NCBI GenBank assembly: GCA_031411235.1 | Contig: JANOAR010000168.1 | Span: 1-8,830, forward strand | Reading direction: 5' to 3' | DNA: 8,830 nucleotides | DNA from: JANOAR01 sp031411235 | GTDB lineage: Bacteria > Verrucomicrobiota > Verrucomicrobiia > Verrucomicrobiales > Verrucomicrobiaceae | Shown: positions 1 to 5,762 of the stretch, one piece after another | Layout of the letters: each line of letters starts with the position of its first letter | Position numbering within the stretch: the stretch's first letter is position 1 | Notes under the pieces: generated by a model | Seen by the model: only the letters and a program-made list of their open reading frames with translations | What the model was told of the DNA's origin: nothing | The model's database searches: none | Translations under genes and position numbers: made by a program

Positions 1-534
1 AATTTGCACCCCCGGCCCACCGTTGCCCAATCGCTCACGATGTAGCGAGCCCCGCCCCACCCCCGGCAATTCCGGCGTGATGTGGCTTCATGGGCTGGGT
101 TTCTTACTCAAAACCGTTTCTCGAAAAAAACCCCCACGGCACGGCGGGCCATACCCCCTCCAAAACTGGCGACCGTTTAACCCACACCCCGCAGCAGCTC
201 AGCCCACCGCCGACGGCAGCACGCAGGGCAGCCACAGCCGAAAGGGCAACGGCATTCAATGGGCAGGCAGAAGCCGTGACACGGAAGGAATCGACTCCAG
301 CGATTGCCAGCCGTTCCAGCGCTGGAGAAGTCGCGCCGCTGTCTTCACCCTCGCCCTCGTTCAAACCTCGCCAGCGTTGCGCGGTGTGCTCGCGTGCAGT
401 GTTTCCACCGAGCCAGGCCAAAGGGTAACGAGCCAGGCCGACGACTCGCGCCGAGTAGCTGGAGTAAATCAGCAGCACAGACCGCAGAGAGCATGGCGAA
501 GATGGGACGATGCCCGCCCGTTCCCCGCTCTCGA
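1..534. other. 534 bp with no assignable gene; two antisense ORFs
   Basis: This stretch lies downstream of the serine recombinase. Two open frames overlap on opposite strands: 90-428 plus (112 residues, proline- and serine-rich, with one CxxC near its end) and 104-478 minus (GTG start, 124 residues, Ala/Gly-rich). Neither has a convincing ribosome-binding site, a recognisable motif or clearly better codon use, so I call neither. If one is real, the minus frame fits the prevailing transcription direction. Bases 22-30 (GTTGCCCAA) match the first nine bases of the iteron-like motif near 3054, which may be chance. No tRNA-derived direct repeat matching the right-end att sequence is seen here, so the left end of the element is not in view. 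Confidence 0.4.
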
Positions 535-1173
535 CTACTTCAACCGAGCGAGCAGACGATGCACGCTTGTGGAATGCCAGCCCTTGCCCGCAGGAGTCGC
601 AATTTTCCGCTTGTTCAGTTCATCGGCGATCTTGCGCACGCCTTTGATTCCAGCGGCTTCAATCTCAGCGAGCACGGGCCGCAGACTCTCGGCACAAGCG
701 AGCGCCCGCTTGTGATTCTCCGCGCCCAGGATTGCGCCATGAGTGCCGAGCTTTGTTCCCCGTGCCTTCGCGCTGGCAAGCGCTGCCTTTGTCCTTGCTG
801 AAATCGAACGCGCTTCATCCTCAGCGACAGCCGCGAGAATTTGCACAGTGAGCTTGTTCGTTGTCGGATTGTCCACCGCGACGAAATTAACCTTGGCTTC
901 CATCAAGCCGCTGATGAAGTGCAGGTTGCGGGCGAGCCTGTCCAGCTTGGCAATCACCAGCGTCGCGCCCGTCTTTTTGCACAGGGCCAGGGCCGCTGTG
1001 AGCTGGGGGCGGTTCTTGCGCTTGCCGCTCTCGATCTCGGTAAACTCGCCGACCAGTTCGCAGCCTTCGCGCAGGTAGCCGCCAACGGCGGATTGTTGAG
1101 CCTCAAGACCAAGCCCCGATGCGCCCTGTTTGGCGGTAGAGACGCGAAAGTAGCCGACGAATTTTGTTTCCAT
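535..1173 (-). CDS. Small serine recombinase (resolvase/invertase family)
   Basis: A 212-residue serine recombinase that would cut and rejoin DNA through a serine-phosphate link. The N-terminal catalytic domain starts with GYFRVST (residues 7-13), where Ser12 is the expected nucleophile. KLDRLAR (76-82) supplies the conserved arginine cluster, and EDEARSISARTKAAL (118-132) matches the long E-helix. The C-terminal 175-212 segment (KGVRKIADELNKR, then GWHSTSVHRLL) is a Hin-type DNA-binding helix-turn-helix. The length is that of small resolvases and invertases, not large serine integrases. I chose the ATG at 1173 because the family N-terminus begins there; the 61 upstream in-frame codons read like non-coding sequence. 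No Shine-Dalgarno precedes the ATG, and a candidate promoter ends so close to it that a leaderless mRNA is possible. Likely roles are plasmid-type multimer resolution or a DNA inversion. A 32-bp dyad touches the start codon. Confidence 0.93.
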   Translation of the reverse strand: METKFVGYFRVSTAKQGASGLGLEAQQSAVGGYLREGCELVGEFTEIESGKRKNRPQLTAALALCKKTGATLVIAKLDRLARNLHFISGLMEAKVNFVAVDNPTTNKLTVQILAAVAEDEARSISARTKAALASAKARGTKLGTHGAILGAENHKRALACAESLRPVLAEIEAAGIKGVRKIADELNKRKIATPAGKGWHSTSVHRLLARLK

Positions 1174-1205
1174 GTTCACACATATACGAACGTTTATGCG
1201 TGAAC
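1174..1205. promoter_or_regulatory. 32-bp dyad at serine recombinase start: res-like site or operator
   Basis: Pairing 1174 with 1205 inward to 1189/1190 gives 13 complementary positions out of 16. The outer arms are GTTCAC and GTGAAC, and the middle contains ACGAACGT. The dyad begins at the base next to the recombinase ATG (1171-1173). Small serine recombinases bind crossover sites of about 28 bp built as inverted half-sites, commonly beside their own gene and overlapping its promoter, so the size and position fit a crossover site or autoregulatory operator. The sequence shows only the dyad; its function is inferred. Confidence 0.55.
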
Positions 1206-1209
1206 GCAA
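1181..1209 (-). promoter_or_regulatory. Candidate sigma70 promoter for the serine recombinase
   Basis: On the minus strand, TTGCGT (1204-1209) and TATATG (1181-1186) are separated by 17 bp. The -10 hexamer ends only seven bases before the ATG, so transcription would begin at or very near the start codon. That agrees with the missing Shine-Dalgarno. The promoter lies inside the 32-bp dyad, so binding of the recombinase there should repress its own gene. Confidence 0.4.
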
Positions 1210-1235
1210 CAAGGAAAAACACTGTGGAACAAATA

Positions 1236-1265
1236 CGGACACAGGCGGACACAGGCGGACACAAT
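1236..1265. repeat. Three tandem 10-bp repeats upstream of the serine recombinase
   Basis: The unit CGGACACAGG occurs at 1236-1245 and 1246-1255, and CGGACACAAT follows at 1256-1265. On the minus strand each unit carries TGTCCG, resembling the conserved ends of Tn3-type resolvase half-sites. The 10-bp period puts every copy on the same helix face. It may be the accessory part of a res site; slippage within non-coding DNA is the plain alternative. Confidence 0.6.
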
Positions 1266-1367
1266 GCCGCCAAGATTGCAGGCAAGGGCACCCGGCACCG
1301 TGCAGAAGGTCAAGGCCGCGATGGCGTAGCAGCCCAGCAGCGCCCCCCCACTCCACAGGATTTCCCG

Positions 1368-1610
1368 TTACAGCGATGGAGCCATCGGGGAAATACTCCG
1401 CTGCTGGAGCGCTTGCATTGCGAGAATGTGGCGCGTGCCTCGCGCCATCGGCGTCACGATATGAAACCCCTGCCGATAGCGCTTCCGTGCGCCCTTGGAT
1501 TTCAGATAAAAGTAATCGGAGTGGTTCGTCAAAACGCTCTCGTCGATCAAGCTCATTCGTGAACGACGCGGGTAGCCCTCCTGGCTGAACGATGCTGGCT
1601 CTTGATCCAT
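1368..1610 (-). CDS. Hypothetical 80-residue protein
   Basis: I do not recognise this small ORF. From the ATG at 1610 it encodes about 80 residues, rich in Arg and Ser, with a central stretch NHSDYFYLKSKGARKRYRQG and no membrane segment or clear domain. I chose this ATG because GGGGA lies four bases upstream; an ATG at 1619 and a farther upstream start at 1655 are possible. Codon choice is varied and biased like the neighbouring genes, unlike the obvious shadow frames, which is the main support. It ends about 195 bp before the serine recombinase, with the same orientation, and faces the plus-strand gene at 1767 across an AT-rich divergent region. It could be a small regulator or DNA-binding protein given its basic character, but no function can be assigned. 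Confidence 0.45.
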   Translation of the reverse strand: MDQEPASFSQEGYPRRSRMSLIDESVLTNHSDYFYLKSKGARKRYRQGFHIVTPMARGTRHILAMQALQQRSISPMAPSL

Positions 1611-1766
1611 AGTCCCCATCAAAGCTAGCTGTGCGGCTCGCGTCAAGCCCCGCAAGTCACGGGCTAGACCACATGGCTACAATAATCAATGTAGATGTTA
1701 AACAGTGGGAATATTTCTTATTTTAATATTGACAACCGAGCCGTTGCTCTGTCGTGTGGGCCTTCC
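1611..1766. promoter_or_regulatory. AT-rich divergent intergenic region
   Basis: This region lies between a minus-strand ORF and a plus-strand ORF. Bases 1675-1735 are strikingly AT-rich compared with the GC-rich surroundings and hold two AATATT palindromes separated by about nine bases, inside a run from GGGAATATTTC to TTTTAATATTG. Both flanking genes point outward, so promoters for each are expected here. TTGACA occurs near 1729 on the plus strand without a good -10 partner. I cannot place exact promoters. Confidence 0.35.
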
Positions 1767-2099
1767 ATGATACACACACCCAAGCCCACCACATCGCCTC
1801 ATCGCAGCCACGCCAAGCCCACGGCTACACCACCAGCCAAGCCCAGCCCGCCGCAGGAGGGAACCCGCTTCACCGTTGAACTCGTTCGCCGCCTTCGTGG
1901 CGGAATCCAGATAACGGAAGACAAGGCGAAGCGGGTAATCCTCGTTCGTGTGAATGCCCACAACTGGCACGAGCTAGCCGCCCGTGGTGCAGGATGCCCG
2001 GCGATGGGCTTGCTTGCCATCATCGACGCGGGTATCAAGGCAAACAAACGCCTTATCACACAGCCAGCGCACGCGCCAACGGAGGCAGTAGCAGCGTAA
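1767..2099 (+). CDS. Hypothetical 110-residue protein, only plus-strand gene
   Basis: I do not recognise this gene. The protein has a proline/threonine-rich, basic, probably disordered N-terminus (residues 1-32), then a compact region (34-97) beginning RFTVELVRRLRGGIQ and ending GLLAIIDAGIKANKRL, which looks like a small folded domain. I chose the ATG at 1767; an in-frame ATG at 1695 would add 24 residues from AT-rich intergenic sequence. Neither has a strong Shine-Dalgarno. It is transcribed away from the ORF at 1368-1610 and converges on the helix-turn-helix gene at 2294. An overlapping minus-strand frame (1799-2242) is a rival, but its distal half reads like a shadow. The basic N-terminus is consistent with nucleic-acid binding, which is only a guess. 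Confidence 0.5.
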   Translation: MIHTPKPTTSPHRSHAKPTATPPAKPSPPQEGTRFTVELVRRLRGGIQITEDKAKRVILVRVNAHNWHELAARGAGCPAMGLLAIIDAGIKANKRLITQPAHAPTEAVAA

Positions 2100-2171
2100 A
2101 GGCGACCACCGCCACCGCCGCAGACCTCGCCCGCCTTCAGTAGTTGCTTCGCCAGCTTACGCAGCGCCACC

Positions 2172-2262
2172 GCCAGCGCCTCGCAATCGCCGCTGAGTGT
2201 CTCGACACACACGAAACGGAAGCGGAGGGCAACAAGGCCCACTTCCGAGCGACGGCGCTGGC
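2172..2262. repeat. Nested inverted repeats in the convergent intergenic region
   Basis: An outer 9-bp inverted repeat, GCCAGCGCC (2172-2180) and GGCGCTGGC (2254-2262), encloses a second hairpin. That inner hairpin pairs CGGAAG with CTTCCG (2217-2222 and 2242-2247) and GGGC with GCCC (2227-2230 and 2237-2240) around a six-base loop. It lies between two convergent genes, so a bidirectional terminator is plausible, but neither side has a clear T-run. The GC-rich composition makes some such pairing likely by chance. Confidence 0.35.
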
Positions 2263-2293
2263 ATTACATCACGGCTCACCTGTGGCGGAGTAG

Positions 2294-2881
2294 CTAAGCC
2301 TCGACTGGAATCAAAGTGAAATCCGCCTCCCAAGCCTCGCTCTCGACAGCCTTGCCCTTGTGCTTGATGGCCGCCCGCGCCTTCACTTCCGTGAGTCGCT
2401 CCGCCATCTCCAAGCCCGATGCCGAGCGAAACAAATTCCACCCGACCTCCACCGTCTTGGTAGCCTTTAAAAGCAAATCGGCCATACGCTCAAGCTCAGC
2501 GAGCGAATCACCCCGCCCGCTCCCTTGACCCTCGGCACCACCCAAAACCCCGCCAGCGTTCGATTCTGTGCGAACTGGCTTGCATAGGATTGCCCCGACC
2601 TCAGCAAGAATATCATCGCTAAGCTGGCCCATCTTCTCAACACGGCCCATCGTGGCCTTGCGTTCGCGAGATGCCCCCGCTCGCATCTCATCGGCAGCCC
2701 GCCCCCCGTCCAACGCCGCCGCCTTTTCCGTATCCACGCGATACGCCCCCACCGCAGACGACGCAGCCTTGCGACCACACCCGCACTCTTTTGCAATACG
2801 TTCGATGGTGTAGCCCCCGGCGACCGCAACGGGCATGATGGCAGCAAGACGTGTTCGAGTTGTGATTTTGAGTTTTGGCAT
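2294..2881 (-). CDS. Helix-turn-helix protein of unknown function (195 aa)
   Basis: The N-terminal part is a likely helix-turn-helix: a basic lead-in (KITTRTRLAAIMPVAVAGG, residues 5-23) is followed by YTIERIAKECGCGRKAASSAV (24-44). The rest is mostly charged, helical and possibly coiled-coil (50-100), then a Gly-rich linker (about 109-125), then helices 126-180 and an acidic tail. This layout is seen in small terminase subunits and in some replication or partition regulators, so those are candidates, but no diagnostic motif decides. I chose the ATG at 2881; the longer reading needs a TTG start at 3019 and runs through repeat-rich DNA. No good Shine-Dalgarno is seen. The gene lies directly downstream of the candidate origin and primase-helicase, which suggests a role in replication or its control. 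Confidence 0.7.
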   Translation of the reverse strand: MPKLKITTRTRLAAIMPVAVAGGYTIERIAKECGCGRKAASSAVGAYRVDTEKAAALDGGRAADEMRAGASRERKATMGRVEKMGQLSDDILAEVGAILCKPVRTESNAGGVLGGAEGQGSGRGDSLAELERMADLLLKATKTVEVGWNLFRSASGLEMAERLTEVKARAAIKHKGKAVESEAWEADFTLIPVEA

Positions 2882-2941
2882 GGTGGCAAGTTGATGGAGT
2901 TCTGAATTATCAAAAAGTGTTTTCGGCAGGGGATGGCAATC

Positions 2942-3075
2942 TCGGCAAGCCATTTGGGCAGCCTTATAAATACAGGCGTGCCAAAATGACTTTGCCAAGA
3001 TCACCCCCAATTCCGGCAAAAGTCATCTGGGCAAAAAAACGTTGCCCAGATGGGTTGCCCAAATGGCTTTGCCGA
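2942..3075. repeat. Iteron-like repeat cluster, candidate replication origin
   Basis: The 200-bp gap after the primase-helicase carries four copies of a 12-13 bp motif. Two are tandem, GTTGCCCAGATGG (3041-3053) and GTTGCCCAAATGG (3054-3066). Two are inverted, TCATCTGGGCAA (3023-3034) and GCCATTTGGGCA (2949-2960). Positions 2942-2960 and 3056-3075 form an inverted repeat with one indel. Positions 3024-3034 and 3042-3052 form a perfect 11-bp stem with a seven-base loop. Positions 2986-2996 (ATGACTTTGCC) pair with 3015-3026, again with one indel. AT-rich pieces lie around 2904-2923 and 2963-2975. Repeated protein-binding sites beside a replication initiator or helicase gene are typical of iteron origins. 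An operator for the 2294-2881 gene is the alternative. Confidence 0.55.
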
Positions 3076-3080
3076 CATCA

Positions 3081-5348
3081 TTAATAGGGTTGCGTATCTT
3101 GGGTTTCGGCCTCGACGGGTTGCTCGATTCGACCGATTCCAACGGCTGGAACTTTACCCGGTCTTGGCAGCTTCCATTCAAATAAACGCCCTTCACTGAG
3201 TGCTGCCGCCAGCACATCGCGCCCCCATTTCTCAGCGAAGCCCGCCCCCTTCATTCTGACCACAAGCGAAGCCTTCGAGATGCAGTCAGAGGACGGCACA
3301 AGCTCGACGAGTTCAGAAACGCCCAGCTTGCTAGGCTTGGTTGCAACGTCGTCACCAGCCGGGCCCGGCCCCATCACTTCCTCCCAGGCAAACCCGCCCC
3401 GGTTCGTCGAATGCTCCAGCACCTTGAAAAAGGAAGTCTTGCCTTCGCCGTCTTTCCAGCCCAGCCGCCCGCCACGCTTTGGAGCATGGAGTTTAAACCG
3501 CCCATCCCCAAGCCCTTCGAGAGTCAGCACCGCCCGCGCCCAGTTCGCCCACTCTGCCGAGCCGAGCCCAGCGTATGCACTGCCGCTGGTATTGACCGCG
3601 CCTCGATCCCGTGACGGCTTGGGAGTGTGATGGATAAGCAGGCACCCGCAACGATGCGCAGAGAGCAGAGGGTTAAGTTGCTGGCGGAGAAACTTGCCCA
3701 CATCGCGACTCGCCGACGTATCGCCTTCCGTGAACGACAGCGCAGGGTCAATCACGAGTAAGTCAGGCTTCAACTCACCGAGCAACCTGCCCAGCGATTC
3801 AAAGAGCTTCTCCCCAACGAGCGAGTTCTCAGACACGACCATCGTGTTTCGATGGAGTAGCGCCATCGTCTCTGCATCGTCCTCGTCGGACGCCCCCAGC
3901 ACCGACCACGCGGCACCGTCGCGAGCTTCAGTCAGATCGCCATCGTCGTTCTCGGCTTGGACGAGCAGGCAGCGGAGCGGGCCGTTTGGCTCTATCCCAA
4001 AGAGCGGACGACCGAGGGCAAAGGCAAGCATGGCCTGCATCGACAACGACGACTTGCCTTGCCCGGTTTGCCCGATAAGCAGCGCACCACCGCCGCGACA
4101 GAGGAAGCGATGTTTGAGCAGTTCAGATTCATCGCCAGCAGCGGGCCGTTGCAGATCGAACAACCGCCGCGCTTGCATTCCCTTCACGCCTTCGATGGCT
4201 AGCTTTGGCCGCTCTTCAGATGGCGGAGCAACGCTTGCTCCATCCACCGCCGCCGCAGTCTCGCCCACCGATTCCACCGACTCAACAGCAGGCACCTCCA
4301 CAGGGGGTGCGAGCGTTGCGGCAGCCAGCCCCACCACTCGCTCAATTTTCACCAGCGCGGATTCGTCGAGAGGTGGGGCGCTTGGCGCAAGATAGAGCAA
4401 TGATTGCACGGCATCGCCGCGAACAGCCCCAGGAAAACGGCTCAAGCGCGAAACGTTGGAGCAAGCTTTGTCAAATCCCAGGGGCAGCGAAAGCAAGCGC
4501 CCGGCTATCGCTCTGTATTCTTCAGCGGAAGCCGCCGCAACCCGCACCCAAGCATGGTATGACTTAGAGCCGCTATCTACCAGCAAGGCGATAGGGAGGC
4601 CGACTGCCCGCAGCCGTTGCAGCAAAGCAAGCTGTGCGGGCCTCGCCAGAGAATCGCTTTCGAGAATCACGAACCTATGGCTTTCAACGTCATCGTCACG
4701 ACTTCCAACCGAGCCACGCCGCACGCAATTTGGCCGCATCCAGCTGCCCGCTTGCACGTTGGGATTGCGCAGGGCTTCGCCAGGAGTCGCGAGGGTTGCC
4801 GCCTCGACAGTGTAGCCATGCCCATCTGGACGCCATTTTTCACCAGCCAGCTTCGCGCCTGTAACGATGCTCACCATCTCCCCGGCTTGGTATAGAGAGG
4901 CAAGCGTTGCACCAGCTTCGCTCGCCTTGCGCCAAGCATCTTCACTTGTGCGGTAGCCTTGCGTCAACAGCTCCACCACCTTCGCAGGATCAATAGCAAC
5001 AGCCCGAGCCGCCGCAGATCGTGGAGCCGATGGCGCAGCCACGCGAGCACCTGCCAAGCCCTCACGCGCCGCCGTATTCTCTAGCACCCTCCGCAGACTG
5101 TCTGAGCCCGTAGCCGTGTCCTCATCCCAGGGAGGGACGTTCGATTGATTCCACGCGCATAGCAGCGGCCACGCTTCATCTATGGACAGCTTGAAGCGCA
5201 GGAGCAAGCCACACGCCCGCACGGTTTGAGCATTGCCGCCCTTGCCCGCAATCGCTGGCGAAAGTTCAGACAGTGCGGCCCGAGCACGGGTAAGGCGTTC
5301 GCCCGGCTCCAGTCGCATGGTAGGATTGCCAGTTTTGAAGGATGCCAT
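3081..5348 (-). CDS. Primase-helicase: primase-polymerase-like and RecA-like ATPase domains
   Basis: A 755-residue multidomain replication protein. Residues 15-95 resemble PriCT-type helical modules found with mobile-element primases (SPAIAGKGG, then LLCAWNQSNVPPW). Residues 226-325 look like an archaeo-eukaryotic-type primase core: ESD (230-232) as a possible metal motif, DSGSKSYHAW (258-267), and RLSRFPGAVR (301-310). A Pro/Ala/Val linker (about 341-385) leads to a RecA-like RepA-type ATPase with Walker A GQTGQGKS (426-433), Walker B LLVIDP (530-535) and a LIHHTPK sensor-type motif (571-577). The tail (670-755) may be a winged helix. The start at 5348 has AAGGAGG about 11 bases upstream, inside the previous gene, whose TAG stop touches the ATG, so translation is probably coupled. 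It should prime and unwind DNA to replicate the excised element. The RecA-like assignment is firm; the primase core is probable. Confidence 0.9.
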   Translation of the reverse strand: MASFKTGNPTMRLEPGERLTRARAALSELSPAIAGKGGNAQTVRACGLLLRFKLSIDEAWPLLCAWNQSNVPPWDEDTATGSDSLRRVLENTAAREGLAGARVAAPSAPRSAAARAVAIDPAKVVELLTQGYRTSEDAWRKASEAGATLASLYQAGEMVSIVTGAKLAGEKWRPDGHGYTVEAATLATPGEALRNPNVQAGSWMRPNCVRRGSVGSRDDDVESHRFVILESDSLARPAQLALLQRLRAVGLPIALLVDSGSKSYHAWVRVAAASAEEYRAIAGRLLSLPLGFDKACSNVSRLSRFPGAVRGDAVQSLLYLAPSAPPLDESALVKIERVVGLAAATLAPPVEVPAVESVESVGETAAAVDGASVAPPSEERPKLAIEGVKGMQARRLFDLQRPAAGDESELLKHRFLCRGGGALLIGQTGQGKSSLSMQAMLAFALGRPLFGIEPNGPLRCLLVQAENDDGDLTEARDGAAWSVLGASDEDDAETMALLHRNTMVVSENSLVGEKLFESLGRLLGELKPDLLVIDPALSFTEGDTSASRDVGKFLRQQLNPLLSAHRCGCLLIHHTPKPSRDRGAVNTSGSAYAGLGSAEWANWARAVLTLEGLGDGRFKLHAPKRGGRLGWKDGEGKTSFFKVLEHSTNRGGFAWEEVMGPGPAGDDVATKPSKLGVSELVELVPSSDCISKASLVVRMKGAGFAEKWGRDVLAAALSEGRLFEWKLPRPGKVPAVGIGRIEQPVEAETQDTQPY

Positions 5349-5648
5349 CTATTGCGCCCCCTCCTTCAGCTTCGCCACCCATTGCGCCTTCGTAGTGAAG
5401 TGCGGGCACGAGTCATTGTAAACGGTCACGCGCTCACCCTTCACCCAAGGGAAGGCTTTGCAGGCACCATCGAGGCACGCGCCATCGACAATGCGACCGC
5501 GCCACCAATGGCAGTTCATGCAGCTTGATTCGTGGAGCAGGTTGTTTTTAGCTTCGATGCGCTGCCGTTCATTGAGAGCGCGTGAGGTTTCGTCATCGAC
5601 GGGGCGAGGCACAGCAAAGAGCAGGTAAGGAAATGGATTCGAGGGCAT
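5349..5648 (-). CDS. Small Cys/His-rich probable zinc-binding protein (99 aa)
   Basis: A 99-residue protein that I do not recognise as a named family. It has a clustered set of potential metal ligands: Cys43, Cys46 and His47 (CMNCH), Cys58, Cys63, Cys81 and His83 (CPH). That spacing suggests one or two zinc sites. The residues around the cysteines, with NDSCPHF near the end, resemble small uncharacterised proteins of mobile elements. I chose ATG 5648; a GTG at 5693 would add 15 residues, and neither has a clear Shine-Dalgarno. Its stop codon directly abuts the ATG of the primase-helicase, and that gene's ribosome-binding site lies within this coding sequence, so the two are almost certainly co-translated. 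A role in replication or DNA binding is inferred only from this coupling. Confidence 0.7.
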   Translation of the reverse strand: MPSNPFPYLLFAVPRPVDDETSRALNERQRIEAKNNLLHESSCMNCHWWRGRIVDGACLDGACKAFPWVKGERVTVYNDSCPHFTTKAQWVAKLKEGAQ

Positions 5649-5717
5649 GGCTTGTTTGATTCTTGTGTTGTAGCCAAGCCATCCATGCAGCACCGTTCCA
5701 GCCTAGATGCAGCCATA

Positions 5718-5756
5718 GGGCCGCGCTGATTCGGGAGCACTCGGACGGCGCGGCCT
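5718..5756. repeat. Strong GC hairpin between excisionase-like and zinc-protein genes
   Basis: GGGCCGCGC (5718-5726) pairs with GCGCGGCCT (5748-5756), with one G-T pair at the base, and the loop contains a further GAG/CTC pairing. On the plus strand it is followed by TTGTTATTT, like a Rho-independent terminator, but no plus-strand gene lies upstream. On the minus strand it falls between two genes and has no T-run, so it may instead be an attenuator, an mRNA stability element or a protein site. Confidence 0.4.
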
Positions 5757-5762
5757 TGTTAT

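Noticed and set aside
23..715. Plus-strand ORF of 230 residues at the left edge
   Set aside because: It overlaps the end of the serine recombinase in antisense, has low-quality Arg/Ser/Pro composition and no recognisable domain.
1206..1367. Hydrophobic frame after the TAA of the 80-residue ORF (ALLGCYAIAALTFC)
   Set aside because: It is in frame with the upstream ORF but lacks a good start and ribosome-binding site, and it runs into the 10-bp repeats and the control region of the recombinase.
1799..2242. Minus-strand ORF of 147 residues opposite the plus-strand gene
   Set aside because: Its first 45 codons (SGDCEALAVALRKLAKQLLK) look plausible, but it needs a GTG start without a ribosome-binding site and its distal half is an Arg/Ser/Pro-rich shadow of the plus-strand gene. 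A short real gene near 2100-2242 cannot be fully excluded.
3024..3052. Rho-independent terminator of the primase-helicase
   Set aside because: The 11-bp stem is perfect, but the T-run is in the loop on the minus strand and no U-tract follows the stem, so a protein-binding dyad is more likely.
2942..3075. CRISPR array
   Set aside because: The repeats are short, occur in both orientations and lack regular spacers of similar length; no cas gene is present.
3694..4395. Long plus-strand ORF of 233 residues
   Set aside because: It lies wholly antisense to the ATPase part of the primase-helicase, is Ser/Pro/Arg-rich and has no motif. A typical shadow in GC-rich DNA.
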